A DNA stretch of 64,000 nt, from contig JARRMW010000007.1 in the NCBI GenBank assembly GCA_037385685.1, positions 39,662-103,661 of the forward strand, given 5' to 3'. Below, in pieces: positions 35,755 to 44,054 of the stretch. The DNA is from Sva-25 sp037385685. Its GTDB lineage: Bacteria > Pseudomonadota > Gammaproteobacteria > Chromatiales > Chromatiaceae. The notes under the pieces are model-generated. The model did no database searches, was not told where the DNA came from, and saw only the letters and a program-made list of their open reading frames with translations. Position 1 is the stretch's first letter. Each line of letters begins with the position of its first letter. Both the position numbers and the translations under genes were made by a program.

Positions 35755-35822
35755 GGGGTCGGAGTCAGTCAATCTAGCATAGCAAGTGGCCAGCACACCG
35801 GTGGCCGGCTGACTTCGACCCC
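35755..35822. repeat. Imperfect palindrome between repeat copies
   Basis: Outer arms GGGGTCGGAGTCAG and CTGACTTCGACCCC enclose an inner GGCCA/TGGCC stem. The arm sequence resembles ends of elements associated with REP tyrosine transposases, an impression from memory, not a search. Confidence 0.6.
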
Positions 35823-35835
35823 ATATCCAGAGAGC

Positions 35836-35933
35836 GTCATCGCGAGGAGGCTGAAAGCCGACGTGGCGATCTCAAGCGGGACGCATTCTTCAGGATCGAG
35901 ATTGCCACGGTCGCCATGCTCCCTCGCAATGAC
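35836..35933. repeat. REPIN-like inverted repeat, copy 1
   Basis: Inverted pair: GTCATCGCGAGGAG with GTGGCGATCTC on the left, and GAGATTGCCAC with CTCCCTCGCAATGAC on the right. The same element is found at 55365-55445. It fits the dispersed short palindromic repeats of many proteobacteria. Confidence 0.8.
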
Positions 35934-35961
35934 ATTGCAGAGAATATTTCGCGCTTTGCGG

Positions 35962-36063
35962 TGAAGGTGTCAGAGATCATTTTCCTGCGGAAAATAATCT
36001 CTGACACCGAAGGATTTGGCTACCTGACCACGTGGGAGCCCGCACCGCGGGCGAATAGTCTCC
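35962..36063. repeat. 102-bp palindromic repeat, copy B
   Basis: Second copy of the 35646-35747 repeat at an offset of 316 bases, with only a handful of differences. Here the hairpin is nearly perfect: GGTGTCAGAGAT-C-ATTTTCC-TGC-GGAAAAT-A-ATCTCTGACACC. It ends 27 bases before the dcd stop codon. Confidence 0.85.
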
Positions 36064-36090
36064 AACACCAGGATCGCATCCCTGATGGAA

Positions 36091-36657
36091 TCACGCCTTC
36101 GGCAGCGTCACGCCCTGCTGCCCCTGGTACTTGCCGCCACGATCCCTGTAGGAGGTCTCACAGACCTCGTCGGACTCGAAGAAAAGAAACTGTGCGACGC
36201 CCTCGTTGGCATAGATCTTCGCCGGCAAGGGCGTGGTATTGGAGAACTCCAGTGTGACGTGTCCTTCCCATTCAGGCTCGAGTGGTGTGACGTTCACGAT
36301 GATGCCGCAGCGAGCATAGGTCGACTTGCCGAGGCAGACTGTCAGCACATTACGGGGAATACGGAAATACTCGACGGTTCGCGCAAGGGCGAATGAATTT
36401 GGCGGGATGATGCAGACATCGGACTTCACGTCGACGAAACTGTCATCATCAAAATTCTTCGGATCGACGATCGCTGAGTTAATGTTCGTGAAAATCTTGA
36501 ACTCGTCAGCGCAGCGCACATCATAGCCGTAGCTCGATGTGCCGTAGGAGATGATCTTGCCATTGTCGTTTTCACGTACCTGGCCATGAATGAAAGGCTC
36601 GATCATTCCCTCACTCTCCGCCATGCGGCGAATCCACTTGTCTGACTTGATGCTCAT
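36091..36657 (-). CDS. dcd: dCTP deaminase
   Basis: Deaminates dCTP to dUTP for dTMP synthesis. The 188-aa protein has the SSYGYDVRCADEFKIF motif, PPNSFALARTVEYFRIP, the catalytic Glu region in TPLEPEWEGHVTLEFSNTTPLPAKIYANEG and the C-terminal YQGQQGVTLPKA lid. Full length. Convergent with the purMN-repeat island; monocistronic. Confidence 0.97.
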   Translation of the reverse strand: MSIKSDKWIRRMAESEGMIEPFIHGQVRENDNGKIISYGTSSYGYDVRCADEFKIFTNINSAIVDPKNFDDDSFVDVKSDVCIIPPNSFALARTVEYFRIPRNVLTVCLGKSTYARCGIIVNVTPLEPEWEGHVTLEFSNTTPLPAKIYANEGVAQFLFFESDEVCETSYRDRGGKYQGQQGVTLPKA

Positions 36658-36839
36658 TGCTTTCTTACACGCGAAAAAACTGACCGGATTTTACCTGCGT
36701 GGCCGGGCGATTGCCATTGCCAGGGTCGGAGCCAGTCTGCCACATAAGGGAGGGGGTCACAGAAAAACCCTGCTGTAAGACTCCGAGCCCGTGATAAGGG
36801 ATGAGGAAAGTACTTGTGCAACAGACTGGCACAGGGAGT

Positions 36840-37589
36840 TCAACGCGCCGCACGCTGCCTTACAGCTTCGTAGAGTGCCACACCCGTGGCGACCGAGACA
36901 TTAAGACTCTCGACACTCCCCATCATCGGCAGGCTTGCAAGCGCATCACAATTGTCGCGCGTCAGCCGGCGCATGCCTTTTTCCTCGCTGCCCATCACAA
37001 TGGCGAGATGACCGTCCAGCTGCATATCCTGAAGGTTTGCATCCGCCTCTCCTGCCATGCCGACAATCCAGACACGATACTCTTCGGCGAGCATTTTCAT
37101 GGTACGCGCCAGATTCGTCACCTGGATAAAGGGCACAGACTCTGCTGCACCACTGGCAACCTTGCAGGCGACCGGCGTGAGACCAACGCTGCGGTCTTTC
37201 GGCGCAATGACCAGATGGACACCTGCGGCATCGGCCGTGCGCAGGCATGCGCCGAGGTTATGCGGATCCTGCACGCCGTCGAGAATCAGCAGCAGTAGTG
37301 GACCTTCTGACCTGTCGAGAATCTCCGGGAGCTGTTTCTCGCCGATCGCGGCCGGAGCGACAGCCCTGACGACGATCCCCTGGTGATTGGTCCCACTGGC
37401 AATGCGGTCGAGTTCCTCTCGCGACGCCTGTTGGGGACGGATACCGGCGCGCTCCAGTTCGTGTAAAAGCTCCTTCAGGCGCTTGTCGCGGCGCTGCGCG
37501 TCAACCCAGGCTTCCCTGATGGAGTCAGCGCCATGGCGCAGAACATTGCGAACACTGTGGATACCGGCGACGATGCGAGGCTGGCTCAC
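36840..37589 (-). CDS. rlmB: 23S rRNA (guanosine-2251-2'-O)-methyltransferase
   Basis: A 249-aa SpoU-family enzyme: an N-terminal substrate-binding domain (IVAGIHSVRNVLRHG), then the knotted SPOUT domain with LDGVQDPHNLGACLRTADAAGV, IVMGSEEKGM and the C-terminal SLNVSVATGVALYEAVRQR. It methylates G2251 in the ribosomal P loop. GTG start overlapping the rnr stop by four bases, the classic rnr-rlmB pair. Confidence 0.95.
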   Translation of the reverse strand: MSQPRIVAGIHSVRNVLRHGADSIREAWVDAQRRDKRLKELLHELERAGIRPQQASREELDRIASGTNHQGIVVRAVAPAAIGEKQLPEILDRSEGPLLLLILDGVQDPHNLGACLRTADAAGVHLVIAPKDRSVGLTPVACKVASGAAESVPFIQVTNLARTMKMLAEEYRVWIVGMAGEADANLQDMQLDGHLAIVMGSEEKGMRRLTRDNCDALASLPMMGSVESLNVSVATGVALYEAVRQRAAR

Positions 37590-39928
37590 GTGCGGCGCTT
37601 GCTCCTGCTTTTGCTCTTGCCGCGCGCGCCGCTCTTGTCAGAAGTTTTACGTCCGCTACGAGCGTCATCCTTTCCGGAACGTGATCGTGACCGTGAGCGG
37701 GACTTTCGGCTTTTCGATGGAGCTTGCCCGGAAGAATCCTTCTTCCCGCTGCTATCTGCCAGTACGAAATCAATCTTGCGATCCTCGATATTGACGGCCG
37801 CAACACGAATTTTCAGTGGATCCCCAAGCCGGTAGGTGATGCCACTGCGATCGCCTGTCAGCCGGTGGCCGATCGGGTCGAAGTGGAAGTAGTCACGATC
37901 GAGTGCCGTGATATGCACGAGACCGTCGACGTAGATGTCGTCCAGCATGACGAACAGGCCAAAGGAGGTCACGCTGGTGATGATACCCGGATACTCCTCG
38001 CCCACCTTGTCATGCATGTACTCCGCCTTGAGTGTATCCATCGCATCGCGTGTCGCTTCATCAGCGCGTCGGGAAGTTGCAGAACAGTGTTCGGCCATCG
38101 TCTGCAGGTCCGCGACTCCGTATTCGAAATCGTGCGGCTTGCCTCCATTGACGAGATGCTTGAGGGCGCGATGTACGAGCAGGTCGGGATAGCGACGGAT
38201 TGGCGAGGTGAAGTGAGTATAGGCTGAATAGGCCAGACCGAAATGGCCGATGTTTTCGGTACTGTAAACCGCCTGACTCATGGAACGCAGCAGCACGGTC
38301 TGGATCAGCTCGGCATCGGGACGCCCCTTTACCTCTGCCAGCAATTTCGAGTAATCAACAGCGGTGGGCTTGTCGCCCCCGCCGAGTGAAAGACCCAGCT
38401 CACCAAGAAACGCGCGGAGATCCTCGAGCTTCTCCAGCTGTGGCAGGTCATGGATGCGGTAGATCGACGGCATCTTGCGACGTTCGAAGAAACGGGCAGC
38501 CGCAACGTTTGCCGCAAGCATGCACTCCTCGATGATCCTGTGCGCGTCGTTGCGCATCACCGGCACGATATCTTCGATCTTGCCGTTGTCATCGAAGACG
38601 ATCCGGGTTTCGGTCGTGTCAAAATCGATCGCACCACGCTCCCTGCGTGATGTCTCGAGCGCCTTGTAAAGTGCATAGAGATTCTCGAGATGCGGGACGA
38701 CATGCGCGTACTGCTCGCGCAGAGCCTTGTCACCGTCGACCAGTATCTTCGCCACCTTGTTGTAGGTCAGTCGCGCACTGGAATGCATGACCCCCTCGTA
38801 GAATCGAGAGCGGGTCATCTTGCCCTGTCGATCGATATAGACCTCGGCAACCATGCAGAGGCGATCGACCTCCGGGTTGAGCGAGCAAAGGCCATTGGAG
38901 AGCACCTCCGGCAACATCGGGATGACACGGTCGGGAAAGTAGACCGAATTGCCGCGATTGCGCCCCTCGATATCAAGCGGTGTGCGCGGCTCGACATAGG
39001 CCGAGACATCCGCGATGGCCACGATGAGCTTCCACCCCTTGGGTGTCGGCTGACAATAGACGGCATCATCGAAGTCCCGCGCATCCTCGCCATCGATGGT
39101 GACAAGCGGGAGGTCGCGCAGGTCTGTCCGTCCTTCTTTCTGATGCTCGGGCACTTCCTCGGTGAATCCCTCGATCTGGCTCAGCACCTCGTCCGGCCAT
39201 TCGACAGGGATCTCGTGGCTGCGGATTGCGACATCAGTCTCCATGCCGGGTGCGAGGTGAGCGCCGATGACCTCGACAACACGCCCGACAGCCTGGGTGC
39301 GGCGGCTCGGCTGGACCATGAGTTCCACGACAACGATGTCGCCCTCCTCGGCGCCGCCGAGTTCGCTGCCCGGAACGATGATTTCATGTGTGATGCGGCG
39401 ATTGTCTGCTTCGACGAAGCCCACCTCGCCCTCGATGTGCAGCTTGCCGACAATACGCTCATGTGCTCGCTCGAGGACCTCGACGATCGTTCCTTCGCGC
39501 CGGCCCTTGTGATCGACGCCGGAAACGCGCACGACAATACGGTCACCGTGCATCACCTGGCGCATTTCGCGTGGCAGCAGGAAGAGATCTTCGCCTCCTT
39601 CGTCAGGAATCAGGAATCCGAAACCATCCTTGTGCCCCTGGACACGCCCTGCAATCAGTTCCTTGCTGTCAACAAGGCAATAACCGCCACGGCGGTTACG
39701 GATCAGCTGCCCGTCTCGTACCATTGCCTTGAGACGGAACTCGAGCGATTCGGCTTGCTGTTCATTGAGTTCGAGCTGAGAAGCAATTTCCGACGTACTG
39801 AGCGGACAGCCAACCCGCTGCACCGTCTCCATGATGTATTCCCGGCTTGGGATAGGATTGTCGTACTTCCGCGCCTCGCGCTCGTGGTAGGGATCCCTGG
39901 GAGCTCTTGATTTTCTGCGTTTTGCCAC
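37586..39928 (-). CDS. rnr: Ribonuclease R
   Basis: A 780-aa 3'-5' exoribonuclease for structured RNA. Order of domains: N-terminal helix-turn-helix (about 20-85), two cold-shock domains (about 90-240), the RNB catalytic domain with GEDARDFDDAVYC (about residue 290), an S1 domain (about 645-725) and a Lys/Ser/Arg-rich tail. The open frame begins at 40045, but GTG 39928 (VAKRRKSRAPRDPYHEREA) has AGAGGA before it and matches known starts. Forms an operon with rlmB. Confidence 0.96.
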   Translation of the reverse strand: MAKRRKSRAPRDPYHEREARKYDNPIPSREYIMETVQRVGCPLSTSEIASQLELNEQQAESLEFRLKAMVRDGQLIRNRRGGYCLVDSKELIAGRVQGHKDGFGFLIPDEGGEDLFLLPREMRQVMHGDRIVVRVSGVDHKGRREGTIVEVLERAHERIVGKLHIEGEVGFVEADNRRITHEIIVPGSELGGAEEGDIVVVELMVQPSRRTQAVGRVVEVIGAHLAPGMETDVAIRSHEIPVEWPDEVLSQIEGFTEEVPEHQKEGRTDLRDLPLVTIDGEDARDFDDAVYCQPTPKGWKLIVAIADVSAYVEPRTPLDIEGRNRGNSVYFPDRVIPMLPEVLSNGLCSLNPEVDRLCMVAEVYIDRQGKMTRSRFYEGVMHSSARLTYNKVAKILVDGDKALREQYAHVVPHLENLYALYKALETSRRERGAIDFDTTETRIVFDDNGKIEDIVPVMRNDAHRIIEECMLAANVAAARFFERRKMPSIYRIHDLPQLEKLEDLRAFLGELGLSLGGGDKPTAVDYSKLLAEVKGRPDAELIQTVLLRSMSQAVYSTENIGHFGLAYSAYTHFTSPIRRYPDLLVHRALKHLVNGGKPHDFEYGVADLQTMAEHCSATSRRADEATRDAMDTLKAEYMHDKVGEEYPGIITSVTSFGLFVMLDDIYVDGLVHITALDRDYFHFDPIGHRLTGDRSGITYRLGDPLKIRVAAVNIEDRKIDFVLADSSGKKDSSGQAPSKSRKSRSRSRSRSGKDDARSGRKTSDKSGARGKSKSRSKRRT

Positions 39929-39965
39929 TTGTCTTGATTCCTCTGAATTTGGCGCACATTGTACG

Positions 39966-39994
39966 TTGACAAGCAGGAAATGTCGCTGTAGAGT
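39966..39994 (+). promoter_or_regulatory. Possible promoter of tRNA-Leu
   Basis: A perfect -35 TTGACA (39966-39971) and TAGAGT (39989-39994, four of six to TATAAT) are separated by 17 bases, about 80 bases before the tRNA. Confidence 0.4.
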
Positions 39995-40076
39995 TCGCGC
40001 TTCTTGACGGATAGGCTGGTTTACAGTCTTTCTGTCACGAATCAAAACAGCTCCGGGCTTCCCGGAATCAGCACTT

Positions 40077-40163
40077 GCCGAGGTGGCGGAATTGGTAGAC
40101 GCGCTAGCTTCAGGTGCTAGTGGGCATTAGCTCGTGGAGGTTCAAGTCCTCTCCTCGGCACCA
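40077..40163 (+). tRNA. tRNA-Leu (CAG)
   Basis: Complete 87-base class II tRNA: acceptor arms GCCGAGG and CCTCGGC, D arm with GGAATTGGTAGAC, anticodon stem CTAGC/GCTAG with loop TTCAGGT (anticodon CAG at 40111-40113), long variable arm, T arm GGAGG-TTCAAGT-CCTCT and an encoded CCA end. Closely similar to gammaproteobacterial leucine isoacceptors reading CUG. Confidence 0.96.
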
Positions 40164-40334
40164 TCTTTCCCTTGCGATTTCTTCCCAAACTAAGTCAACA
40201 AGTTTCAGCAATCCTTCTCGAAGGCGATCGCTGTGCGTCTTCCCGGTCCCTGATCTATAGTTTCCTGAATGTTGCCACCTGTCCAGCACAGGTCCGGCCT
40301 CGCATCTGACACTGTTTCCGGCAAGGAGAAGATC

Positions 40335-40805
40335 ATGGCTCTTATGCTCAGATCCAGCGCCTACGCGCATGAAGATAGCATCCCTGCGCGCTTTACCTGC
40401 ACGGGCGAGGATATCTCACCACCTCTCGAGTGGTCCGGTGTTCCCGAAGGCACGCGCTCTCTCGTCCTCATCATCGACGATCCGGATGCGCCCGACCCGA
40501 AGGCCCCGCGCATGACCTGGGTGCACTGGGTGCTTTACAACATTCCTCCGGAAGCCACCGCTCTGCCGGAAGATGCGAGTCGCAGCGGACTTCCGGCCGG
40601 CGCCATGCAAGGACTCAACGACTGGGACAAGGCCGTTTACGGCGGCCCCTGCCCGCCGATCGGGCGTCATCGCTATGTGCACAAGCTCTATGCACTGGAT
40701 ACGATTCTGGAAGGATTGGAAAGGCCCGTGAAAGCAGACATCGGGACTGCCATGCAGGGACACATCCTCGAAGAAACAAAACTGGTTGCAACATATCAAA
40801 AATAG
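40335..40805 (+). CDS. YbhB/YbcL-type phosphatidylethanolamine-binding protein
   Basis: A 156-aa PEBP-fold protein. Family features: FTCTGEDISPPLEWSGVPEG, DDPDAPDP, the WVHWVLYNIP strand, and GPCPPIGRHRYVHKLYALD with the ligand-binding His residues. Members resemble mammalian Raf kinase inhibitor proteins; the bacterial role is unclear. The frame is open from 40269, but ATG 40335 with AAGGAG upstream is clearly used. No signal peptide, so cytoplasmic. Confidence 0.9.
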   Translation: MALMLRSSAYAHEDSIPARFTCTGEDISPPLEWSGVPEGTRSLVLIIDDPDAPDPKAPRMTWVHWVLYNIPPEATALPEDASRSGLPAGAMQGLNDWDKAVYGGPCPPIGRHRYVHKLYALDTILEGLERPVKADIGTAMQGHILEETKLVATYQK

Positions 40806-40811
40806 CATGCC

Positions 40812-40955
40812 ATGCAGATCAGGAAATTCCGGCTGCAGATGACCGACAAAAAGGATACACGCCTGCTACAGGAGATATTGAGCAGGAAGGGCGCCGGGTT
40901 TGGCACATCCGTGGACTGGGGTGGCGGTAACAGCCTGGCGCTGTCCTGGAGCTAG
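40812..40955 (+). CDS. Possible 47-aa small protein
   Basis: A short frame directly after the PEBP gene encodes 47 residues: a basic N-terminal half (MQIRKFRLQMTDKKDTRLLQ) and a glycine-rich end (GTSVDWGGGNSLALSWS). No clear ribosome site and no recognised family; might be real or chance. Confidence 0.3.
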   Translation: MQIRKFRLQMTDKKDTRLLQEILSRKGAGFGTSVDWGGGNSLALSWS

Positions 40956-41053
40956 CCACTATAGAGCTACAATCATCAGACCAGATAGCATCCGCAATTA
41001 CCCCCTCAGGAACTCACTGGCTGTGCGATAATTTTTTTATTTGAACTGATTGC

Positions 41054-41344
41054 ATGAAACAACGGCTTTTCTCGTCATTACTGGTCGTTTTATTCCTCTC
41101 CGGATGTTCGGAGCAGTCTGAAGAGCAGGCACGCTACGCCAGGGAAAGCATGCAGATCCTTGACAAGGATTGCGTCAAACAGGCTCTCGAAGACCAGATG
41201 CAACAGGCAGCGGACTACTCTGCAGCACGCCTGAATGCACTCAGGGATGACTCCATGACGCCAAAAAACAGCGGAACAGGTAATGCGGAGATTTCTGGCG
41301 GGATACTGGACAATTGCACGAAGGATGTCGGAAGTGGCAGATAA
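41054..41344 (+). CDS. Small lipoprotein
   Basis: A 96-aa protein with a lipoprotein signal: MKQRLFSSLLVVLFLSGC, lipobox LSGC with lipidated Cys18. The mature part is polar, with two more cysteines (in KDCVKQ and DNCTKD) that may pair. Ser after Cys suggests outer-membrane sorting. Unknown family; stands between the PEBP gene and the MFS gene. Confidence 0.7.
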   Translation: MKQRLFSSLLVVLFLSGCSEQSEEQARYARESMQILDKDCVKQALEDQMQQAADYSAARLNALRDDSMTPKNSGTGNAEISGGILDNCTKDVGSGR

Positions 41345-41408
41345 TCATCAGGCACAATTCTTCGCCTGAAAACCAGACTGAGCGCGTAACCATGGCGACA
41401 GTAACCCA

Positions 41409-42683
41409 GTGAAAACAAGCTCGACTCGCGGCCTCTTCTCGTGGGCGCTCTACGACTGGGCCAACAGTGCTTTTCCGACAGTCATCCTGACCTTCGTCTT
41501 CTCGGCCTATTTCACGCGCGCCGTTGCACCCGATGAGATTACCGGTTCGCAGGTATGGGGCACCGTGATCGGTGGTGGTGGATTGCTGGTTGCAATCCTC
41601 GGCCCGATACTGGGGGCTGCCTCCGACCAGACCGGCAGGCGCAAGCCCTGGATTCTCGCCTTTTCTCTGCTCTGCATCCTGAGCACCGCCCTGCTCTGGT
41701 TCATTTATCCTGATGAGAGGCTCCTGTGGTACGGGGCATTGCTGGCAGGTATCGGAACGCTCGGCCTGGAGCTGGCCATCATCTTCTATAACGCCATGCT
41801 TCCCGGGCTGGTTGAAGAAAAAAGGCTCGGCCGCTGGTCAGGTTGGGGCTGGGGGCTCGGCTATGCCGGGGGGCTGGTTTGCCTGGTTGCCGTGATGCTC
41901 CTGTTCGTCAACGAAGAGACGCGCATCGGATTTTTCGACACCGACTCTGCGGAGCACCTGCGCGCAAGCTTCGTCTTTGTTGCCATCTGGTATGCCCTTT
42001 TTGCATTACCGTTTTTCCTCTTCACTCCGGACACAAATAAAACCGGCAAGCCACTCAGCGCCGGCATCCGCGACGGACTCCTGCAGCTGCGCGATACCGT
42101 TCGGAACATCCGGGAATATGTTCACATCGTGCGTTTTCTAATTGCTCGCATATTCTATGTCGATGGTCTGGCGACGCTGTTCGCCTTCGGTGGCGTGTAT
42201 GCTGCAGGCAGCTTTGATTTCGACGAGTCCGATATCCTCTTTTTCGGCATCGCCCTCAACATCACTGCAGGACTTGGCTCATTCGTCTTTTCCTGGCTGG
42301 ATGACCATGTCGGCAGCCAGCGCACGATTCTCTACTCACTGGCCGGACTCATCTTTTCCGGCACGACCCTGCTGCTGGCCCATTCAGAGCTACTTTTCTG
42401 GATAGCAGGCCTGGTCCTCGGTATTTTCGTCGGTCCGGTCCAGGCAGCCAGCCGTTCCTACATGGCCCGGGTCGCCCCGCCTGCGATGGTGAACGAGATG
42501 TTCGGGCTCTATGCCTTTTCCGGCAAGGCGACATCCTTCGCCGGTCCACTGCTTGTCGGCTGGATTACATTTGCAACAGGTAGCCAGCGAATCGGCATGA
42601 GTGTAATCATTGTCATGTTCGTGATTGGTTTTCTGCTGATGCTGACCGTGCCGCGAGCCGTAGAATCAAAGCATAAGTCCTGA
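41409..42683 (+). CDS. UMF1-family MFS transporter (Atg22-like)
   Basis: A 424-aa permease with about 12 membrane helices. The N-terminus FSWALYDWANSAFPTVI is the hallmark of the UMF1/Atg22 family, and DQTGRRKPWI is the MFS loop 2-3 motif. Yeast Atg22 exports amino acids from the vacuole; substrates of bacterial members are unknown. The start is GTG 41409; no ATG is in frame nearby. Confidence 0.88.
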   Translation: MKTSSTRGLFSWALYDWANSAFPTVILTFVFSAYFTRAVAPDEITGSQVWGTVIGGGGLLVAILGPILGAASDQTGRRKPWILAFSLLCILSTALLWFIYPDERLLWYGALLAGIGTLGLELAIIFYNAMLPGLVEEKRLGRWSGWGWGLGYAGGLVCLVAVMLLFVNEETRIGFFDTDSAEHLRASFVFVAIWYALFALPFFLFTPDTNKTGKPLSAGIRDGLLQLRDTVRNIREYVHIVRFLIARIFYVDGLATLFAFGGVYAAGSFDFDESDILFFGIALNITAGLGSFVFSWLDDHVGSQRTILYSLAGLIFSGTTLLLAHSELLFWIAGLVLGIFVGPVQAASRSYMARVAPPAMVNEMFGLYAFSGKATSFAGPLLVGWITFATGSQRIGMSVIIVMFVIGFLLMLTVPRAVESKHKS

Positions 42684-42725
42684 TTCCATGAGCCATACCC
42701 GTAAAACAATGCACCCTGACTGACC

Positions 42726-43097
42726 ATGTCAAAGCAGATCTTCAGACTCAGAAATGTTCCGGATGAGGAAGCCGAGGAAATCCGCTTGCTGCTCAGGGAA
42801 CATGGCATCGAGTTTTACGAAACACCGGGAGGCAACTGGGGCATCTCCATGCCTGCTCTCTGGCTCAACGACGAGAACGAGCACAGGGTAGATGAAGCGA
42901 AGGCATTGATCGAGCAATACCAGGAAGATCGCACAGTGCGAATTCGCCGTGAGTACGAGGAACTCAGGCAACAGGGAAAACACCGGCGGTTGCGGGATGT
43001 ATTTCGGGAAAGGCCCCTCGAATTCATCTTTTACCTGCTGATAGCCGCGCTGATCCTCTACCTTTCGACGAAACCTTTTCTGGACTTCGCACAGTAG
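42726..43097 (+). CDS. DUF6164-type protein with C-terminal membrane helix
   Basis: A 123-aa protein. The N-terminal ~75 residues form a ferredoxin-like domain (IFRLRNVPDEEAEEIRLLLREHGI, with ISMPALW) similar to DUF2007-like signal-transducing folds, followed by a charged helix and one C-terminal membrane helix (about residues 99-117). Conserved in gammaproteobacteria; function unknown. Confidence 0.75.
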   Translation: MSKQIFRLRNVPDEEAEEIRLLLREHGIEFYETPGGNWGISMPALWLNDENEHRVDEAKALIEQYQEDRTVRIRREYEELRQQGKHRRLRDVFRERPLEFIFYLLIAALILYLSTKPFLDFAQ

Positions 43098-43265
43098 ACC
43101 CAAGCGGTCTGTCAGGCACACGCCTGAAACAGAAAAAATCCCGGAATCTGCCTTGCGCAATCGTCATGCGAGGCGCACACTTCCGCCGTCGCCAGATCCC
43201 CTGCGGCTCCGGGCCCTGACCCTTTGCGGCCTGCGATGGTGTGTGTTTTACCGAGACTCCCTGAC

Positions 43266-44054
43266 ATGCTGTCGAAATCCATAGCAGCCCGTGCTCTCCT
43301 GCTGGGACAGGGCATGGAGCTGCGACGCCTGATCTACATGCTGATCCTTTCCCGCGATCCGACGACCATCGATGTACACGGTGGTGGCCAGGCTGTGCTG
43401 TTCCGCTTTGGCGTGGCTGTGCTCTTCGATGTGCCAGAAAACGCAGAAAAGGCATTGCTGGCACAGCTCGAAGAATTCATCCATGATCCCTTCGAGTCAC
43501 CGGCCGTGGAGGAACTCGACATCCGGCTCGTTCCCGACGCCGAGGAGCAGTTCCTGAACGGTGAACTGGTCCTGCAGCTGATGGACATACCGAGAGTCCA
43601 GGTTATTGCCGACATCCTCGCCAAGAGTGTCTTTCTTGATTACTACGAGCAGAAGGCGTCTGGTGCCTTCGAGCGTATCGAGCCCCTGGCCGAACGCATG
43701 CAATCGGGCGCCCGGCTGCCACGCCAGGCCAAGAAACTGATGTGCCATATCGGCGAGGTGCTGCTCGTCCAGCATCATATGGTCGGACGTGCACAGGTCG
43801 GCGAGAAACCTGATGTCCTCTGGGAAAACCCGAAACTTGATCGCCTCTGGAAGCGGCTCGAGAACGAGTACGAGATCGCGGAACGCCAGATTGCCCTCGA
43901 GCGCAAGCTCGAGATCCTGAACGGTACCGCCGAGACACTGCTCGGCATGTTGCAGGATCGCAGGACGCTGCGCGTCGAATGGTATATTGTGATCCTGATC
44001 GTTGTGGAAATTTTTCTGACGCTCTACGAGCTTTTTTTCAGGCACACAACGTGA
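43266..44054 (+). CDS. RMD1/YagE (DUF155) family protein
   Basis: A 262-aa protein homologous to the RMD1/YagE/sporulation-protein family: FRFGVAVLFDV near residue 50, the central helical region with VFLDYYEQ, and the terminal helix ILNGTAETLLGMLQDRRTLRVEWYIVILIVVEI forming a C-terminal membrane anchor, as in mitochondrial RMND1. Met at 43266 (MLSKSIAARALLLG) is preferred over 43224. Its TGA overlaps the next gene's GTG by four bases, so it is coupled with the acetyltransferase/peptidase and ATP-grasp genes. Role unknown. Confidence 0.88.
   Translation: MLSKSIAARALLLGQGMELRRLIYMLILSRDPTTIDVHGGGQAVLFRFGVAVLFDVPENAEKALLAQLEEFIHDPFESPAVEELDIRLVPDAEEQFLNGELVLQLMDIPRVQVIADILAKSVFLDYYEQKASGAFERIEPLAERMQSGARLPRQAKKLMCHIGEVLLVQHHMVGRAQVGEKPDVLWENPKLDRLWKRLENEYEIAERQIALERKLEILNGTAETLLGMLQDRRTLRVEWYIVILIVVEIFLTLYELFFRHTT

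Noticed and set aside
38690..39910. 406-aa plus-strand frame opposite rnr
   Set aside because: Shadow of rnr; sequence shows only mirrored codon bias.
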